A DNA stretch of 64,000 bases from JACVRW01 sp052038485 (GTDB lineage: Bacteria; Actinomycetota; Thermoleophilia; Solirubrobacterales; Thermoleophilaceae). Of the stretch, positions 1 through 8,259 are shown in pieces (the first letter of the stretch is position 1; every line of letters begins with the position of its first letter). Under the pieces are notes generated by a model, which was given only the letters and a program-made list of their open reading frames with translations, was not told the DNA's origin and did no database searches. The stretch lies in contig JBQGCL010000106.1 of NCBI GenBank assembly GCA_052038485.1, positions 1 to 64,000 on the forward strand. Reading direction: 5' to 3'. The position numbers were made by a program, and so were the translations under genes.

Positions 1-683
1 ACACGCACGCGATCGAAGCCGCCATGCAGATCCGCGAGGGCGGCGCGGTCGACGTCGACGAGATCGTCGCCGTGACGATGGGGCCGGAGTCGGCCTTCCG
101 CGCACTGCACAAGGCCGTGTCGCTGGGCGCCGACCGCTCGGGTCACCTGACCGACGACGCGCTCTCCGGGTCGGACGTCTGTGCCACCGGCTACGCGCTC
201 GCCAAGGTGCTCGAGTCCGAGTCGCCCGACATCGTGCTGCTCGGCCAGCAGTCGGACGACGGCGAGTGCTACACGATCGGCGCGGTCGTGGCCGACCACC
301 TCAAGATGCCCTCGCTCACGCAGGTCATCAAGATCGACGTCGAGGGCGGCAAGCTGCGCTGCGAGCGCCAGGCCGAGTACGGCTACGACACCGTCGACGT
401 CGAGCTGCCCGCCGTCATCTCCGTCGGCGACGCCATCAACGAGCCGCGCTACCCGTCGCTCAAGGCGATCATGGGCGCGAAGAAGAAGCCGCTCGACACC
501 AAGGCCGTCGGCGACGTCGGCATCGAGGCCGACAAGGTCGGCGAGCAGGGCTCGCGCACGGAGGTCCTCGCCATCAACCCGCCGGAGCAGAAGGCCGCGG
601 GCGAGATCATCGAGGACGAGGACACCAACGAGACGGTCGAGAAGATCGTCGCCTGGCTCGATGAAAGGAAGCTGCTCGCATGA
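1..683 (+). CDS. etfB: Electron transfer flavoprotein beta subunit (5'-truncated)
   Basis: EtfB pairs with EtfA to form the soluble heterodimer that takes electrons from acyl-CoA dehydrogenases and hands them to ETF-quinone oxidoreductase. The frame is open to the left edge: the codons before the ATG at 24 read THAIEAA, continuous with the following MQIREGG, which matches the family's early segment (E-x-AL-x-LRE). About 30 N-terminal residues therefore lie outside the window and ATG 24 is internal. Family landmarks include the VLLGQQSDDG segment (AMP/FAD-side loop) and the LP-A-x-ISV-x-D-x-INEPRYPS-x-K-x-IM-x-AKKK segment near the middle. The stop overlaps the etfA start by 4 bp (ATGA), so the two subunits are probably translationally coupled. 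The identification is secure; only the 5' end is missing. Confidence 0.95.
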   Translation, partial: THAIEAAMQIREGGAVDVDEIVAVTMGPESAFRALHKAVSLGADRSGHLTDDALSGSDVCATGYALAKVLESESPDIVLLGQQSDDGECYTIGAVVADHLKMPSLTQVIKIDVEGGKLRCERQAEYGYDTVDVELPAVISVGDAINEPRYPSLKAIMGAKKKPLDTKAVGDVGIEADKVGEQGSRTEVLAINPPEQKAAGEIIEDEDTNETVEKIVAWLDERKLLA

Positions 684-1651
684 GCATCCTCGTCTACGCA
701 CTTCACTACGAGGGCGAGTTCAACAAGAACTCGCTCGGCGCCGTCTCCGAGGGCGCCAAGCTGGCCAAGGAGCTGGGCGGCGAGGCCGCCGCGGTCGTGG
801 TCGGCGGCGACGACCTGACCGACGACCTGTGCGCGTCGCTCGGCAAGTACGGCGTGACCAAGGTCTACCGCGCCAAGGCGCCCGAGGGCCTGGCCCAACC
901 GGTCGTCGACGCGATGGCCAAGGTCATCTCCGACAACGGCTTCAAGTACGCGCTGTTCGGCGGCGGGCTGCTCGGCTTCGAGATCGGCGCCGGGCTGACC
1001 GCGCGCCTGGGCGCCGGCGTGACCATGGAGGTCACCTCGGTCAAGGCCCAGGACGGCAAGCTGGTCGCCGAGCGGCCGATCCTCCAGGACTCCGCGATCG
1101 TCGACGTCGGCTACGTCGGCGAGCCGGGCATCATCATCGGCCGCCTCAACGCGTTCGACATCGCCGAGGCCGGTGACGGCTCGGCCGAGGTCGTGGACGT
1201 CGACGTCGCGCTCGAGCCGCACTCGACCAAGGCCGTGATGGTCCAGCGCGGCGAGCAGCGCGGCGCCGACGTCAACATCGAGGACGCCGAGATCCTCGTG
1301 GCCGGCGGCCGCGGGCTCGGCAAGGCGGAGGGCTTCGAGCTGGCGGAGGCGCTGGCCGAGGCGCTCGGCGGGGCGGTGGCCGCCACGCGCGCCGTGGTCG
1401 ACGCCGGCTGGTACCCCTATGCCGCCCAGATCGGCCAGACCGGCAAGACGGTCGCGCCGAAGCTGTACCTGGCGGCCGGCATCTCCGGGGCGATCCAGCA
1501 CAAGGTCGGCATGCAGAACTCGGAGAACATCGTCGCGATCAACAAGGACCCGAACGCGCCGATCTTCGAGTTCTCGGACCTCGGCATCGTCGGTGACCTC
1601 AACAAGATCCTGCCCAAGCTGACCGAGGCAGTGAAGGCGAAGAAGGGCTAG
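680..1651 (+). CDS. etfA: Electron transfer flavoprotein alpha subunit
   Basis: EtfA (323 aa, normal length) carries most of the FAD site of the ETF heterodimer. The C-terminal FAD domain is clear: GGRGLGKAEGFELAEALAE, then the segment around ATRAVVDAGWYPYAAQIGQTG, then LYLAAGISGAIQHKVGM and INKDPNAPIFEFSDLGIVGD, all hallmarks of EtfA. The N-terminal half is the usual divergent Rossmann-like domain. The ATG overlaps the etfB stop by 4 bp, and the next gene (ETF-quinone oxidoreductase) starts 4 bp after this stop, so the three form one electron-transfer operon feeding beta-oxidation or amino-acid catabolism electrons into the quinone pool. Confidence 0.97.
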   Translation: MSILVYALHYEGEFNKNSLGAVSEGAKLAKELGGEAAAVVVGGDDLTDDLCASLGKYGVTKVYRAKAPEGLAQPVVDAMAKVISDNGFKYALFGGGLLGFEIGAGLTARLGAGVTMEVTSVKAQDGKLVAERPILQDSAIVDVGYVGEPGIIIGRLNAFDIAEAGDGSAEVVDVDVALEPHSTKAVMVQRGEQRGADVNIEDAEILVAGGRGLGKAEGFELAEALAEALGGAVAATRAVVDAGWYPYAAQIGQTGKTVAPKLYLAAGISGAIQHKVGMQNSENIVAINKDPNAPIFEFSDLGIVGDLNKILPKLTEAVKAKKG

Positions 1652-1655
1652 CGCG

Positions 1656-3389
1656 GTGTCGACGGCCCCGATCGAGTTCCCGCCGCCCGTCGACTCCGGC
1701 AAGGAGTTCGTCGGGCCGCCGACCGACCCCGAGGACGAGCGGATCGAGGTCGGCGTCGCGATCGTGGGCGGCGGCCCGGCCGGGCTCGCCTGCGCGATCC
1801 GGCTGACCCAGCTGCTCGCCGAGGACGAGTCGCTGATGGAGTCGCTCGGCGAGGTGCCGGTCGCGCTGGTGGAGAAGGGCAAGGGCCCGGGCTCGCACCT
1901 GCTGTCGGGGGCGATGATGAAGCCCTCCGCGATGCAGAAGCTGTTCCCGGACGTCCCCGAGGAGGACTGGCCCACCTACGGGCCGGTCGCCAAGGACGCG
2001 GTCTACCTGCTGCCCAACGGCAAGCGGGCGATCCCGCTGAAGCCGACGCCGCCGCCGTTCCGCAACCACGGCAACCACGTCACCTCGGTGGCCCAGCTGG
2101 GCCGCTGGCTGGCCCAGCAGGCCGAGGACGCCGGCGTGTACATCCTCGGCGAGACGGCGGGGGCCAAGCTGCTCGTCGATGACGGGCAGGTCGTCGGCGT
2201 GCGCTCGGGCGACAAGGGCCGCGGCCGCGGCGGCGAGGAGCTGTCGAACTTCGAGCCCGGCTCGGACCTGATCGCCAAGGCGACCGTGCTCTGCGAGGGC
2301 ACCCAGGGCCACCTGACCGGGGCGGCGATCCGCCACTTCGAGATCGGCTCCGAGGACCCACAGCAGTGGGAGCTGGGCGTGAAGGAGGTCTGGGAGGTCA
2401 CCCGTCCGCTCGATCGCGTCATCCACACGATGGGATGGCCGCTGCACTTCGCCGCCAAGTACCGCGAGTTCGGCGGCTCGTTCATCTACCCGATGGGCGA
2501 GGACAAGATCTCGATGGGGTTCGTGGTCGGCCTGGACTACCGCGACGCTCGCTTCTCGGTGCACGACGCGCTCCAGCAGCTCAAGAGCCACCCGATGGTC
2601 GCCAAGCTGATCGAGGGCGGCAAGCGCGTGGGGTGGGGCGCGAAGACGCTCCCCTCTGGCGGCTACTGGGCGCGGCCGAAGCAGCTGTGGGCGCCGGGCC
2701 TGGCGATCTGCGGCGACGGCGCCGGCCTGGTCAACGTGCCCACGCTCAAGGGCGTGCACTACGCGATGCACTCGGGGATGTTCGCGGCCGAGGCGATCTA
2801 CGAGCGGCTCAAGTCGGGCGGCGCGTGCGCGGACCTGTCCAACTACGGGGCCAAGGTCGAGGGCTCGGAGATCGAGCAGGACACCTACCGCTCGCGCAAC
2901 ATGCGCCAGCCGTTCGCGAGGGGCTTCCTCGTCGGCGGCGCGATCGCGAACATGATGGAGATCTCCGGCGGCCGCTTCCCGGGCGGGCGCTGGGCGACGC
3001 ACGACGACGCCACCGTCGATGTGTTCCTGGGCAAGGAGCGCGACTACCCGAAGCCCGACGGCAAGAAGACGTTCGACAAGCTGTCGTCGGTCTTCGCCAC
3101 CGGCAACGCGACTCGCGACGACGCGCCGAACCACATCCGCATCCAGGAGAAGGTGCCGCTCGAGGTCGCGCTGATGTGGCAGAACATGTGCCCGGCGCAG
3201 GTCTACGAGGTGCCCGAGGACGAGCTCGAGGCGGCCTCCGCCGACGGCAACGGCAAGCTCGACGGAAAGCACGAGGTCAAGCTCCAGATCACTCCCTCGA
3301 ACTGCGTGCAGTGCGGGGCGATCACCGCCAAGGGCGGCCGCCTGACGCCGCCCGAGGGCGGCGACGGGCCGAACTACCAGCAGACCTAG
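1656..3389 (+). CDS. ETF:quinone oxidoreductase with an incomplete 4Fe-4S cysteine set
   Basis: This membrane-associated FAD/4Fe-4S protein (577 aa) normally oxidises reduced ETF and reduces quinone. An FAD-binding GGGPAGLACAIRL fingerprint lies near residues 30-45, the CGDGAGLVN segment is the second FAD contact, and the MGFVVGLDY region is family-typical. Start is GTG 1656, 4 bp after etfA. The C-terminal ferredoxin-like part should have four cluster cysteines (one in CPA-x-VYE, then C-x2-C-x2-C). Here Cys512, Cys550 and Cys553 are present but the last position, residue 556, is Ile (codon atc). The cluster may be absent, be 3Fe-4S, or use another ligand. The closing PPEGGDGPNY is otherwise canonical. 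FixC is a related alternative, but the length and C-terminal domain favour ETF-QO. Confidence 0.93.
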   Translation: MSTAPIEFPPPVDSGKEFVGPPTDPEDERIEVGVAIVGGGPAGLACAIRLTQLLAEDESLMESLGEVPVALVEKGKGPGSHLLSGAMMKPSAMQKLFPDVPEEDWPTYGPVAKDAVYLLPNGKRAIPLKPTPPPFRNHGNHVTSVAQLGRWLAQQAEDAGVYILGETAGAKLLVDDGQVVGVRSGDKGRGRGGEELSNFEPGSDLIAKATVLCEGTQGHLTGAAIRHFEIGSEDPQQWELGVKEVWEVTRPLDRVIHTMGWPLHFAAKYREFGGSFIYPMGEDKISMGFVVGLDYRDARFSVHDALQQLKSHPMVAKLIEGGKRVGWGAKTLPSGGYWARPKQLWAPGLAICGDGAGLVNVPTLKGVHYAMHSGMFAAEAIYERLKSGGACADLSNYGAKVEGSEIEQDTYRSRNMRQPFARGFLVGGAIANMMEISGGRFPGGRWATHDDATVDVFLGKERDYPKPDGKKTFDKLSSVFATGNATRDDAPNHIRIQEKVPLEVALMWQNMCPAQVYEVPEDELEAASADGNGKLDGKHEVKLQITPSNCVQCGAITAKGGRLTPPEGGDGPNYQQT

Positions 3390-3404
3390 GCGCCGCGCTC
3401 AGCC

Positions 3405-3419
3405 TGGGCCTTAAGCCCA
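3405..3419 (+). terminator. Possible terminator hairpin after the etf operon
   Basis: TGGGC (3405-3409) can pair with GCCCA (3415-3419) around a CTTAA loop just after the ETF-QO stop and before the next start at 3445. No U-tract follows, so it could be only a weak terminator. Confidence 0.3.
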
Positions 3420-3444
3420 CGCGGCTCGCGCCGATACAAACCAC

Positions 3445-5418
3445 ATGAAGGCCTTGCGCCTCCCGTTGGCCGCGCTCGCCGTGCTCTGGGTGATCTACGC
3501 CGTCATCGCGATCACAGGTGCGATGGCGGACGTCGAGCCCCTCGGAACGCCGCTTGCCGACCTCATCTACTCCGCGCTCCTCCTGGGGGCCGGTGTGCTC
3601 TGCCTGGTCCGAGCGATCGGAGAGGCGGAGGAGCGGGGGGTGTGGGCAGCCGTGGGCGTGGGGCTCACGGTCTGGTCCTTCGGCGACATCTGGTGGGTCG
3701 CGTTCTACGTTGACGCTGCCGAGGTTCCCTACCCCTCTGTTGCCGACGTGTTCTGGCTGGCCTCGTATCCGCCGATGGCCTATGGACTATGGCGCCTGAT
3801 CTCGCTGCGGGTGGGCTGGCGCGCCCTCGGCGCCGCGGCCTGGCTCGACGGAGTGATCGCCGCGCTCGGTGGATGCGCGGTCTTTGCCGCCTCGCTCCTG
3901 GCCGGCCCGCTGGCAGCGGCGGCGCAGGGCGAGCCGATGACGTTCGCCACCAACCTTGCCTACCCGATCGGCGATCTGATCCTGCTGGGGTTTGCGCTCG
4001 CGGCCCTGTCGGCGACGGGCTGGCGGCCCGGTCGCGGGATCGGCCTGATCGCCGCGGGCCTGCTGCTGCGGGCCGTGGCCGACTTCGTCTACCTCGATCA
4101 GATCACGCGGGGAACCTACGAGGGCGGCCTGCTCGATACGGCCTGGCCCGCGGCGTCACTGCTCGTGGCCGCCGCGGCATGCGTTCCCCCGAGCCGCTCC
4201 CGGCGCGAGCCGGACTGGCGTGTCTTCCTCGCGCCAGCCGCGTTCGTGGCGACATCGGTGGGATTGCTGGTGTACGACCACTTCGATCGACTGCCCAGCT
4301 CGGCCGTGCTGCTCGCGGCGCTGGCGGTCGGCGCCGCTGCGCTGAGGATGGTCACGATGGTCCGGGTGACGGTCGCGTCGAGCCGCCACGAGGCGGCAAC
4401 CGATGCGCTGACCGGCCTTGCGAACCGCCGCACGCTCAAGCGTGACCTCGACCGCGCGCTCGAGCGCGCCGAGGCGGGCCAGGAGTACGTCTTCTCCATG
4501 TTCGACCTCAACGGCTTCAAGGGCTACAACGACAGCTTCGGCCACCCGGCCGGCGACTCCCTGCTCACGCGGCTCGGCCGCCGCCTCTCCGAGGCCGCTG
4601 CGCCCGGGGGCGCGTACCGCCTGGGTGGCGATGAGTTCTGCGTCCTGATTCCCGATCGGGGCGACGCGGAGGAACACGTGGCTCGTGCGGACGCCGCGCT
4701 CTCGGAGAGCGGAGACGGCTTCTCCATCTCTGCGGCGAGAGGCAGCGTGCGGATCCCATTCGAGGCCGAAGACGCAGAGACGATCATGCACCTGGCTGAC
4801 CGCCGGATGTACGCCGTCAAGCTCGGCCGTCGCGCCGACGGCGACCACACCGTCGAGGTCCTCAGCCGTGCGATCCGGGAGTCCCAGCCCGCGATCGAGA
4901 CTGGCCGAGGCAAGGTCGCCGAGCTCGCGCGGGACGTCGGCCGGAAGCTCGGGCTGACCCCCGAGCAGGTCGACGAGACGATGCGTGCGGCCAAGCTTCA
5001 GGACGTGGGCATGGTGGCCATCCCCGACGCGATCCTCGCCAAGCCCGGCCCACTCAACGAGGAAGAGTGGGCCTACATCAGCAAGCACACGCTGATCGGC
5101 GAGCGCATCGTGGCGGCGGCCCCGCCGCTGTTGCCCGTGGCGCGGCTCGTGCGGTCGAGCCACGAGCGCTGGGACGGGGCCGGATACCCGGACGGCCTCG
5201 CCGGCGAGTCGATTCCGATCGGGTCACGGATCGTCTTCGTGTGCGACAGCTTCGACGCCATGATCTCCGAGCGTCCTTATCGCCAGGCCTGTTCGCCGGA
5301 CGAGGCCCTGGCCGAGCTCCGCCGCTGCGCGGGCACGCAGTTCGACCCTGAGGTGGTCGACGCGCTCGCCGCGGTCGTGGAGCGCCCGTCTGCTGAGCGG
5401 AAGCCCGTCAGCTCGTAG
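3445..5418 (+). CDS. Membrane GGDEF/HD-GYP protein with degenerate HD motif
   Basis: This 657-residue protein has about 300 N-terminal residues of repeated hydrophobic helices (roughly 8-9 membrane segments), followed by a GGDEF domain (about 325-460) and a C-terminal HD-GYP domain (about 480-645). The cyclase signature is intact (GGDEF at 394-398), so it may make cyclic di-GMP. The phosphodiesterase part looks damaged: where the family has L-H-D-I-G-K there is LQDVGM, so the metal-binding His is Gln519, and HHE is SHE (His573), although GYP (580-582) is kept. It is therefore likely a diguanylate cyclase with an inactive or regulatory HD-GYP domain. The stop lies 6 bp from the convergent next gene. 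A second GGDEF/HD-GYP protein at 26548 shows the opposite decay. Confidence 0.9.
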   Translation: MKALRLPLAALAVLWVIYAVIAITGAMADVEPLGTPLADLIYSALLLGAGVLCLVRAIGEAEERGVWAAVGVGLTVWSFGDIWWVAFYVDAAEVPYPSVADVFWLASYPPMAYGLWRLISLRVGWRALGAAAWLDGVIAALGGCAVFAASLLAGPLAAAAQGEPMTFATNLAYPIGDLILLGFALAALSATGWRPGRGIGLIAAGLLLRAVADFVYLDQITRGTYEGGLLDTAWPAASLLVAAAACVPPSRSRREPDWRVFLAPAAFVATSVGLLVYDHFDRLPSSAVLLAALAVGAAALRMVTMVRVTVASSRHEAATDALTGLANRRTLKRDLDRALERAEAGQEYVFSMFDLNGFKGYNDSFGHPAGDSLLTRLGRRLSEAAAPGGAYRLGGDEFCVLIPDRGDAEEHVARADAALSESGDGFSISAARGSVRIPFEAEDAETIMHLADRRMYAVKLGRRADGDHTVEVLSRAIRESQPAIETGRGKVAELARDVGRKLGLTPEQVDETMRAAKLQDVGMVAIPDAILAKPGPLNEEEWAYISKHTLIGERIVAAAPPLLPVARLVRSSHERWDGAGYPDGLAGESIPIGSRIVFVCDSFDAMISERPYRQACSPDEALAELRRCAGTQFDPEVVDALAAVVERPSAERKPVSS

Positions 5419-5424
5419 AGCGGG

Positions 5425-5829
5425 CTACCTCTCGATGAACTGGTAGTCGAGCCGGATCCGGCCGTCGCCCGCCAGCACGACGAACTCGCGGCCGAGGGCG
5501 ACGGTCTCGCCGCTCGCGGCGGCGACCATCTCCCAGGTGAACGTGACCACGTCGTGCAGGCGGGCGGCGATCGCGCCCGCCGTGAAGCGGTACTCGCCGC
5601 CGGCGATGAACTGCTCGTAGGCGCTGCCCGCGCGCTGCTCGAGCTCGGCGTGGCCGCGTGACTCGAACACGGCGGTCATCGCGAGCGAGCCGGCCTGTTC
5701 ACGCGACTCCTGAGGCGGCTGGAGGATGTGCACGGCGTCCTCGGAGAACACCTCGCCGATCAGCGCGCCGCGCCGGTCGGGGTCGGCCTCGTTCCAGATT
5801 GATACGTAACGTTCGATCAGGTCATTCAT
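5425..5829 (-). CDS. SnoaL/NTF2-like protein
   Basis: A small (134 aa) NTF2-fold protein of the SnoaL-like type. It begins with the family's usual MNDLIERYVSIWNEAD helix and ends with a sheet carrying the GRIRLDYQFIE strand. Members bind or convert small hydrophobic ligands, and no specific substrate can be read from the sequence. I chose ATG 5829 because homologues begin at this helix; ATG 5862 is an alternative with a GAGG 5 nt upstream. The start codon overlaps that of the divergent XRE gene (CATG shared at 5827-5830), so the two genes share a very short control region and the regulator may act on this gene. Confidence 0.75.
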   Translation of the reverse strand: MNDLIERYVSIWNEADPDRRGALIGEVFSEDAVHILQPPQESREQAGSLAMTAVFESRGHAELEQRAGSAYEQFIAGGEYRFTAGAIAARLHDVVTFTWEMVAAASGETVALGREFVVLAGDGRIRLDYQFIER

Positions 5830-6619
5830 GGCGGAGAGGGTGCGCACGAGAGAGGCGGACATCAATTCCTCGCAGGGAATGGCCTTGCGCGAGTGGCGCC
5901 GGCGCCGGCGGCTCAGTCAGCTCGACCTCGCCCTCAGTGCGGGGACGACTCAGCGCCACGTGAGCTTCATCGAGAGCGGGCGCTCGGTGCCCGGCCGGGG
6001 GATGGTCGTGCGCCTGGCCGAGGCGATGCGGGTGCCGCTGCGCGAGCGCAACGCCCTGCTGCTCGCCTACGGCTACGCGCCGGCCTACGACGAGACCCCG
6101 CTCGGGGAGCTGGGCGTCGTCCGCGAGGCGCTGGCGCGGATCGTCGAGGGGCACATGCCCTACCCGGCGGTCGTCGGCGATCGTCGCGGCGACCTGGTCA
6201 TGGGAAACGAAGCCTTCTGGGCGCTGGTCGACGGCGTCACGCCCGAGCTGCTCGAGCCGCCGGTGAGCATCCCGCGGGTGTTGCTGCACCCGCGCGGCCT
6301 GGCGCCGCGCATCGTCAACTTCGACGAGTGGGCCTGGCACGTGATCGACGCGCTCCGGGCGGAGGCGATCCGCGACGTCAACGATCAGATGGCCGGCCTG
6401 GTCGCGGAGCTGACCGAGTTCGTGCCGGAGCGTCCGCGTGACCTGGGCCACGACCACATCGGCTTCTCGGTTCCGCTGCGGCTCCGCCAGGGCGACCATG
6501 AGCTGCGGCTCGTGACGACGCTGACCCACTTCGGCACGGCCGTCGACGTGACCGTCGCCGAGCTGCGGCTCGAGGCGTTCCTGCCGGCGGACGCGGAGAC
6601 CGCCGCGCTGCTGGGCTAG
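5828..6619 (+). CDS. XRE-family regulator with MmyB-like ligand-binding domain
   Basis: A 263-residue transcription factor. Residues about 18-80 form an XRE helix-turn-helix (LREWRRRRRLSQLDLALSAG, then the recognition helix leading into HVSFIESGRS). Residues about 100-255 match the MmyB-like C-terminal domain, a PAS-like ligand-binding module common in actinobacterial regulators beside oxidoreductases and NTF2-like proteins. Start choice is uncertain: ATG 5828 overlaps the divergent SnoaL-like gene's start, while ATG 5879 would begin directly at the first helix of the DNA-binding domain. The stop shares CTAG with the stop of the convergent S53 protease gene. Likely role: local control of the divergent gene, by inference from position. 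Confidence 0.88.
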   Translation: MAERVRTREADINSSQGMALREWRRRRRLSQLDLALSAGTTQRHVSFIESGRSVPGRGMVVRLAEAMRVPLRERNALLLAYGYAPAYDETPLGELGVVREALARIVEGHMPYPAVVGDRRGDLVMGNEAFWALVDGVTPELLEPPVSIPRVLLHPRGLAPRIVNFDEWAWHVIDALRAEAIRDVNDQMAGLVAELTEFVPERPRDLGHDHIGFSVPLRLRQGDHELRLVTTLTHFGTAVDVTVAELRLEAFLPADAETAALLG

Positions 6620-8259
6620 GGCTGCGGCAGCGCCGCCGCGAGCGCGTCGAAGCGCGGCACGCCGAGCCCGCTGGCGAGGTCGTAGCCCGGGCCGGCGCTA
6701 AGCGCGGGCGCCCTGCGGCTGTAGCGGTTGTTCCCGGAGACGACGTCGAACAGCGTCTGCGGCGGGGTCGCGTAGAGCAGGCCGTTGACCGGGCCCAGCC
6801 GCGGGCGGCCGGCCGCGCGCTCGTTCGCGCTCAGCACGGCGAACGCGCCCGCGACCAGCGGCGCCGAGGCACTGGTGCCGGCGTCCTCGATCCAGTTGGT
6901 CGAGATCACCACGGGCCAGCCGGGCAGCATCGAGGCGTGCGCCGAGACGTCGGGCACGGCGCGCTTGCCGCCCGCGACGGCGAGCCCGCGCTGGTAGGGC
7001 GGGCGCCCCGACACCGCCGACAGGCCGCCGCCGCCGGCGCCGCCGCCGTTGTCGGGCGTCAGCCAGGCGAGGTCGTTCCAGACGACCTCGTCGACACGTT
7101 GGTTGGCTGCGTCGAGCACCAGCCGGGTGCCGCCGACGGCGGTCAGGTAGGGCGAGGAGGCGGGCCAGGCGACGCCCGGGAAGGGCTGGCCGTTGCAGGT
7201 CGAACCGAAGTCGCCGGCCGAGGCGAAAACGCCCACGCCGGCGAGTCCGAGCCGGACCAGGATCGAGTCGAGCAGGTTGGCCCCGGCGCGGTAGGCGGGC
7301 GGTGCGCTGCGGCCGCGGATCTGGCGCTCGCACTCGCCGTAGGAGATCGAGAACGCATCCGGCAGCCTGGGCTCGTCGAGCACCCGCGCGGCGCCGAGGA
7401 ACCACAGCTCGGGCGCGAGCCAGACCTGGGCGAAGATCGCCGAGCGCAGCCGCGGCGCCATCCCGCGGACCAGCGCGATGTCCTCTTGGGGCTCGAACGA
7501 GCCGCGTCCGAACGGCTTCGACTGGCCGTCGGTGAGCAGCGTGCGCGTGCGCAGCCCGGGGAGGCCGAAGCAGGCGCCCGCGGTGTCGATGTCGCGCTGC
7601 GGCGCGCCCTCGCCGACGTTGAGGATCGCGACGCGGGCCCCGGCGCCGGCGGGCACGCCGTAGGCGTTGCGCACCTGCTCGAAGGCGTAGGCGCCGGTGG
7701 CCTGCGCGGCGGGGCAGCCGCCGGTCCAGGTGCCGGCGTTGCCGGGCTGGGGCGGCGCGGCGGCGGTGTTCGCGCGTGTGGGCCGCGTGGAGCGGCTGTA
7801 GGAGATCACCAGCTCGCGAACGAGCGGCCGCAGCGGCCGGGGGAGCCGCGGCGGGCGCTTGCCGACCGCGAACCAGCCGTTGGCGAAGACATCGTTGTCG
7901 AACTGCTTGCGGATGCGAACCCCGAGCAGGCGCTCGAACGCACCGACGCGGCCGTAGACGCGCGCGAACACGCGCGAGGGGTCGACCCGCACCCCGAAGC
8001 CCCGCAGGACCAGGGCTCGGCGCAGGCGCCTGACCGTGGACGGGCTGGCGCCGTAGCGGCGCGCGACCGCGGCCGCCGAGGAGAAGTCCCGATAGCCGCT
8101 CGACCCCGGATCGCCGACGGCAGTCCACGCCGATCGCGCCGCGCCCTCCGGCCGCTCGAGGCCGAAGTAGAAGCTGACGTCAGCCGAGGCCGGGCTCGCC
8201 ACCGCGAGCACCAGCCCCACTCCGATCAGCGCACCGACGCGTCCGCCCATTCCTGACAT
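6616..8259 (-). CDS. Secreted S53 (sedolisin/kumamolisin) peptidase
   Basis: A 547-residue serine-carboxyl peptidase exported by an N-terminal signal peptide (hydrophobic run ending near ASPASA). An activation prodomain (about 30-165) includes the VYGRVGAFERLLGVRIRKQF segment. The catalytic domain has the Glu/Asp pair in FEPQEDIALVRGMAP (spacing E-x3-D as in kumamolisin), SISYGE, and the nucleophile in AGTSASAPLVAG. The Ca-site-like end GYDLASGLGVPRFDAL is also typical. S53 enzymes act at low pH outside the cell. It is the last gene of a leftward secreted block: the upstream sulfatase gene overlaps its start by 34 bp. ATG 8250 is an alternative start. It meets the XRE gene tail to tail. Confidence 0.92.
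   Translation of the reverse strand: MSGMGGRVGALIGVGLVLAVASPASADVSFYFGLERPEGAARSAWTAVGDPGSSGYRDFSSAAAVARRYGASPSTVRRLRRALVLRGFGVRVDPSRVFARVYGRVGAFERLLGVRIRKQFDNDVFANGWFAVGKRPPRLPRPLRPLVRELVISYSRSTRPTRANTAAAPPQPGNAGTWTGGCPAAQATGAYAFEQVRNAYGVPAGAGARVAILNVGEGAPQRDIDTAGACFGLPGLRTRTLLTDGQSKPFGRGSFEPQEDIALVRGMAPRLRSAIFAQVWLAPELWFLGAARVLDEPRLPDAFSISYGECERQIRGRSAPPAYRAGANLLDSILVRLGLAGVGVFASAGDFGSTCNGQPFPGVAWPASSPYLTAVGGTRLVLDAANQRVDEVVWNDLAWLTPDNGGGAGGGGLSAVSGRPPYQRGLAVAGGKRAVPDVSAHASMLPGWPVVISTNWIEDAGTSASAPLVAGAFAVLSANERAAGRPRLGPVNGLLYATPPQTLFDVVSGNNRYSRRAPALSAGPGYDLASGLGVPRFDALAAALPQP

Noticed and set aside
449..1975. Long open frame on the minus strand antisense to etfA and ETF-QO
   Set aside because: High GC opens all frames; the translation is Arg/Ala/Asp low-complexity without any domain, while the + strand genes are unmistakable.
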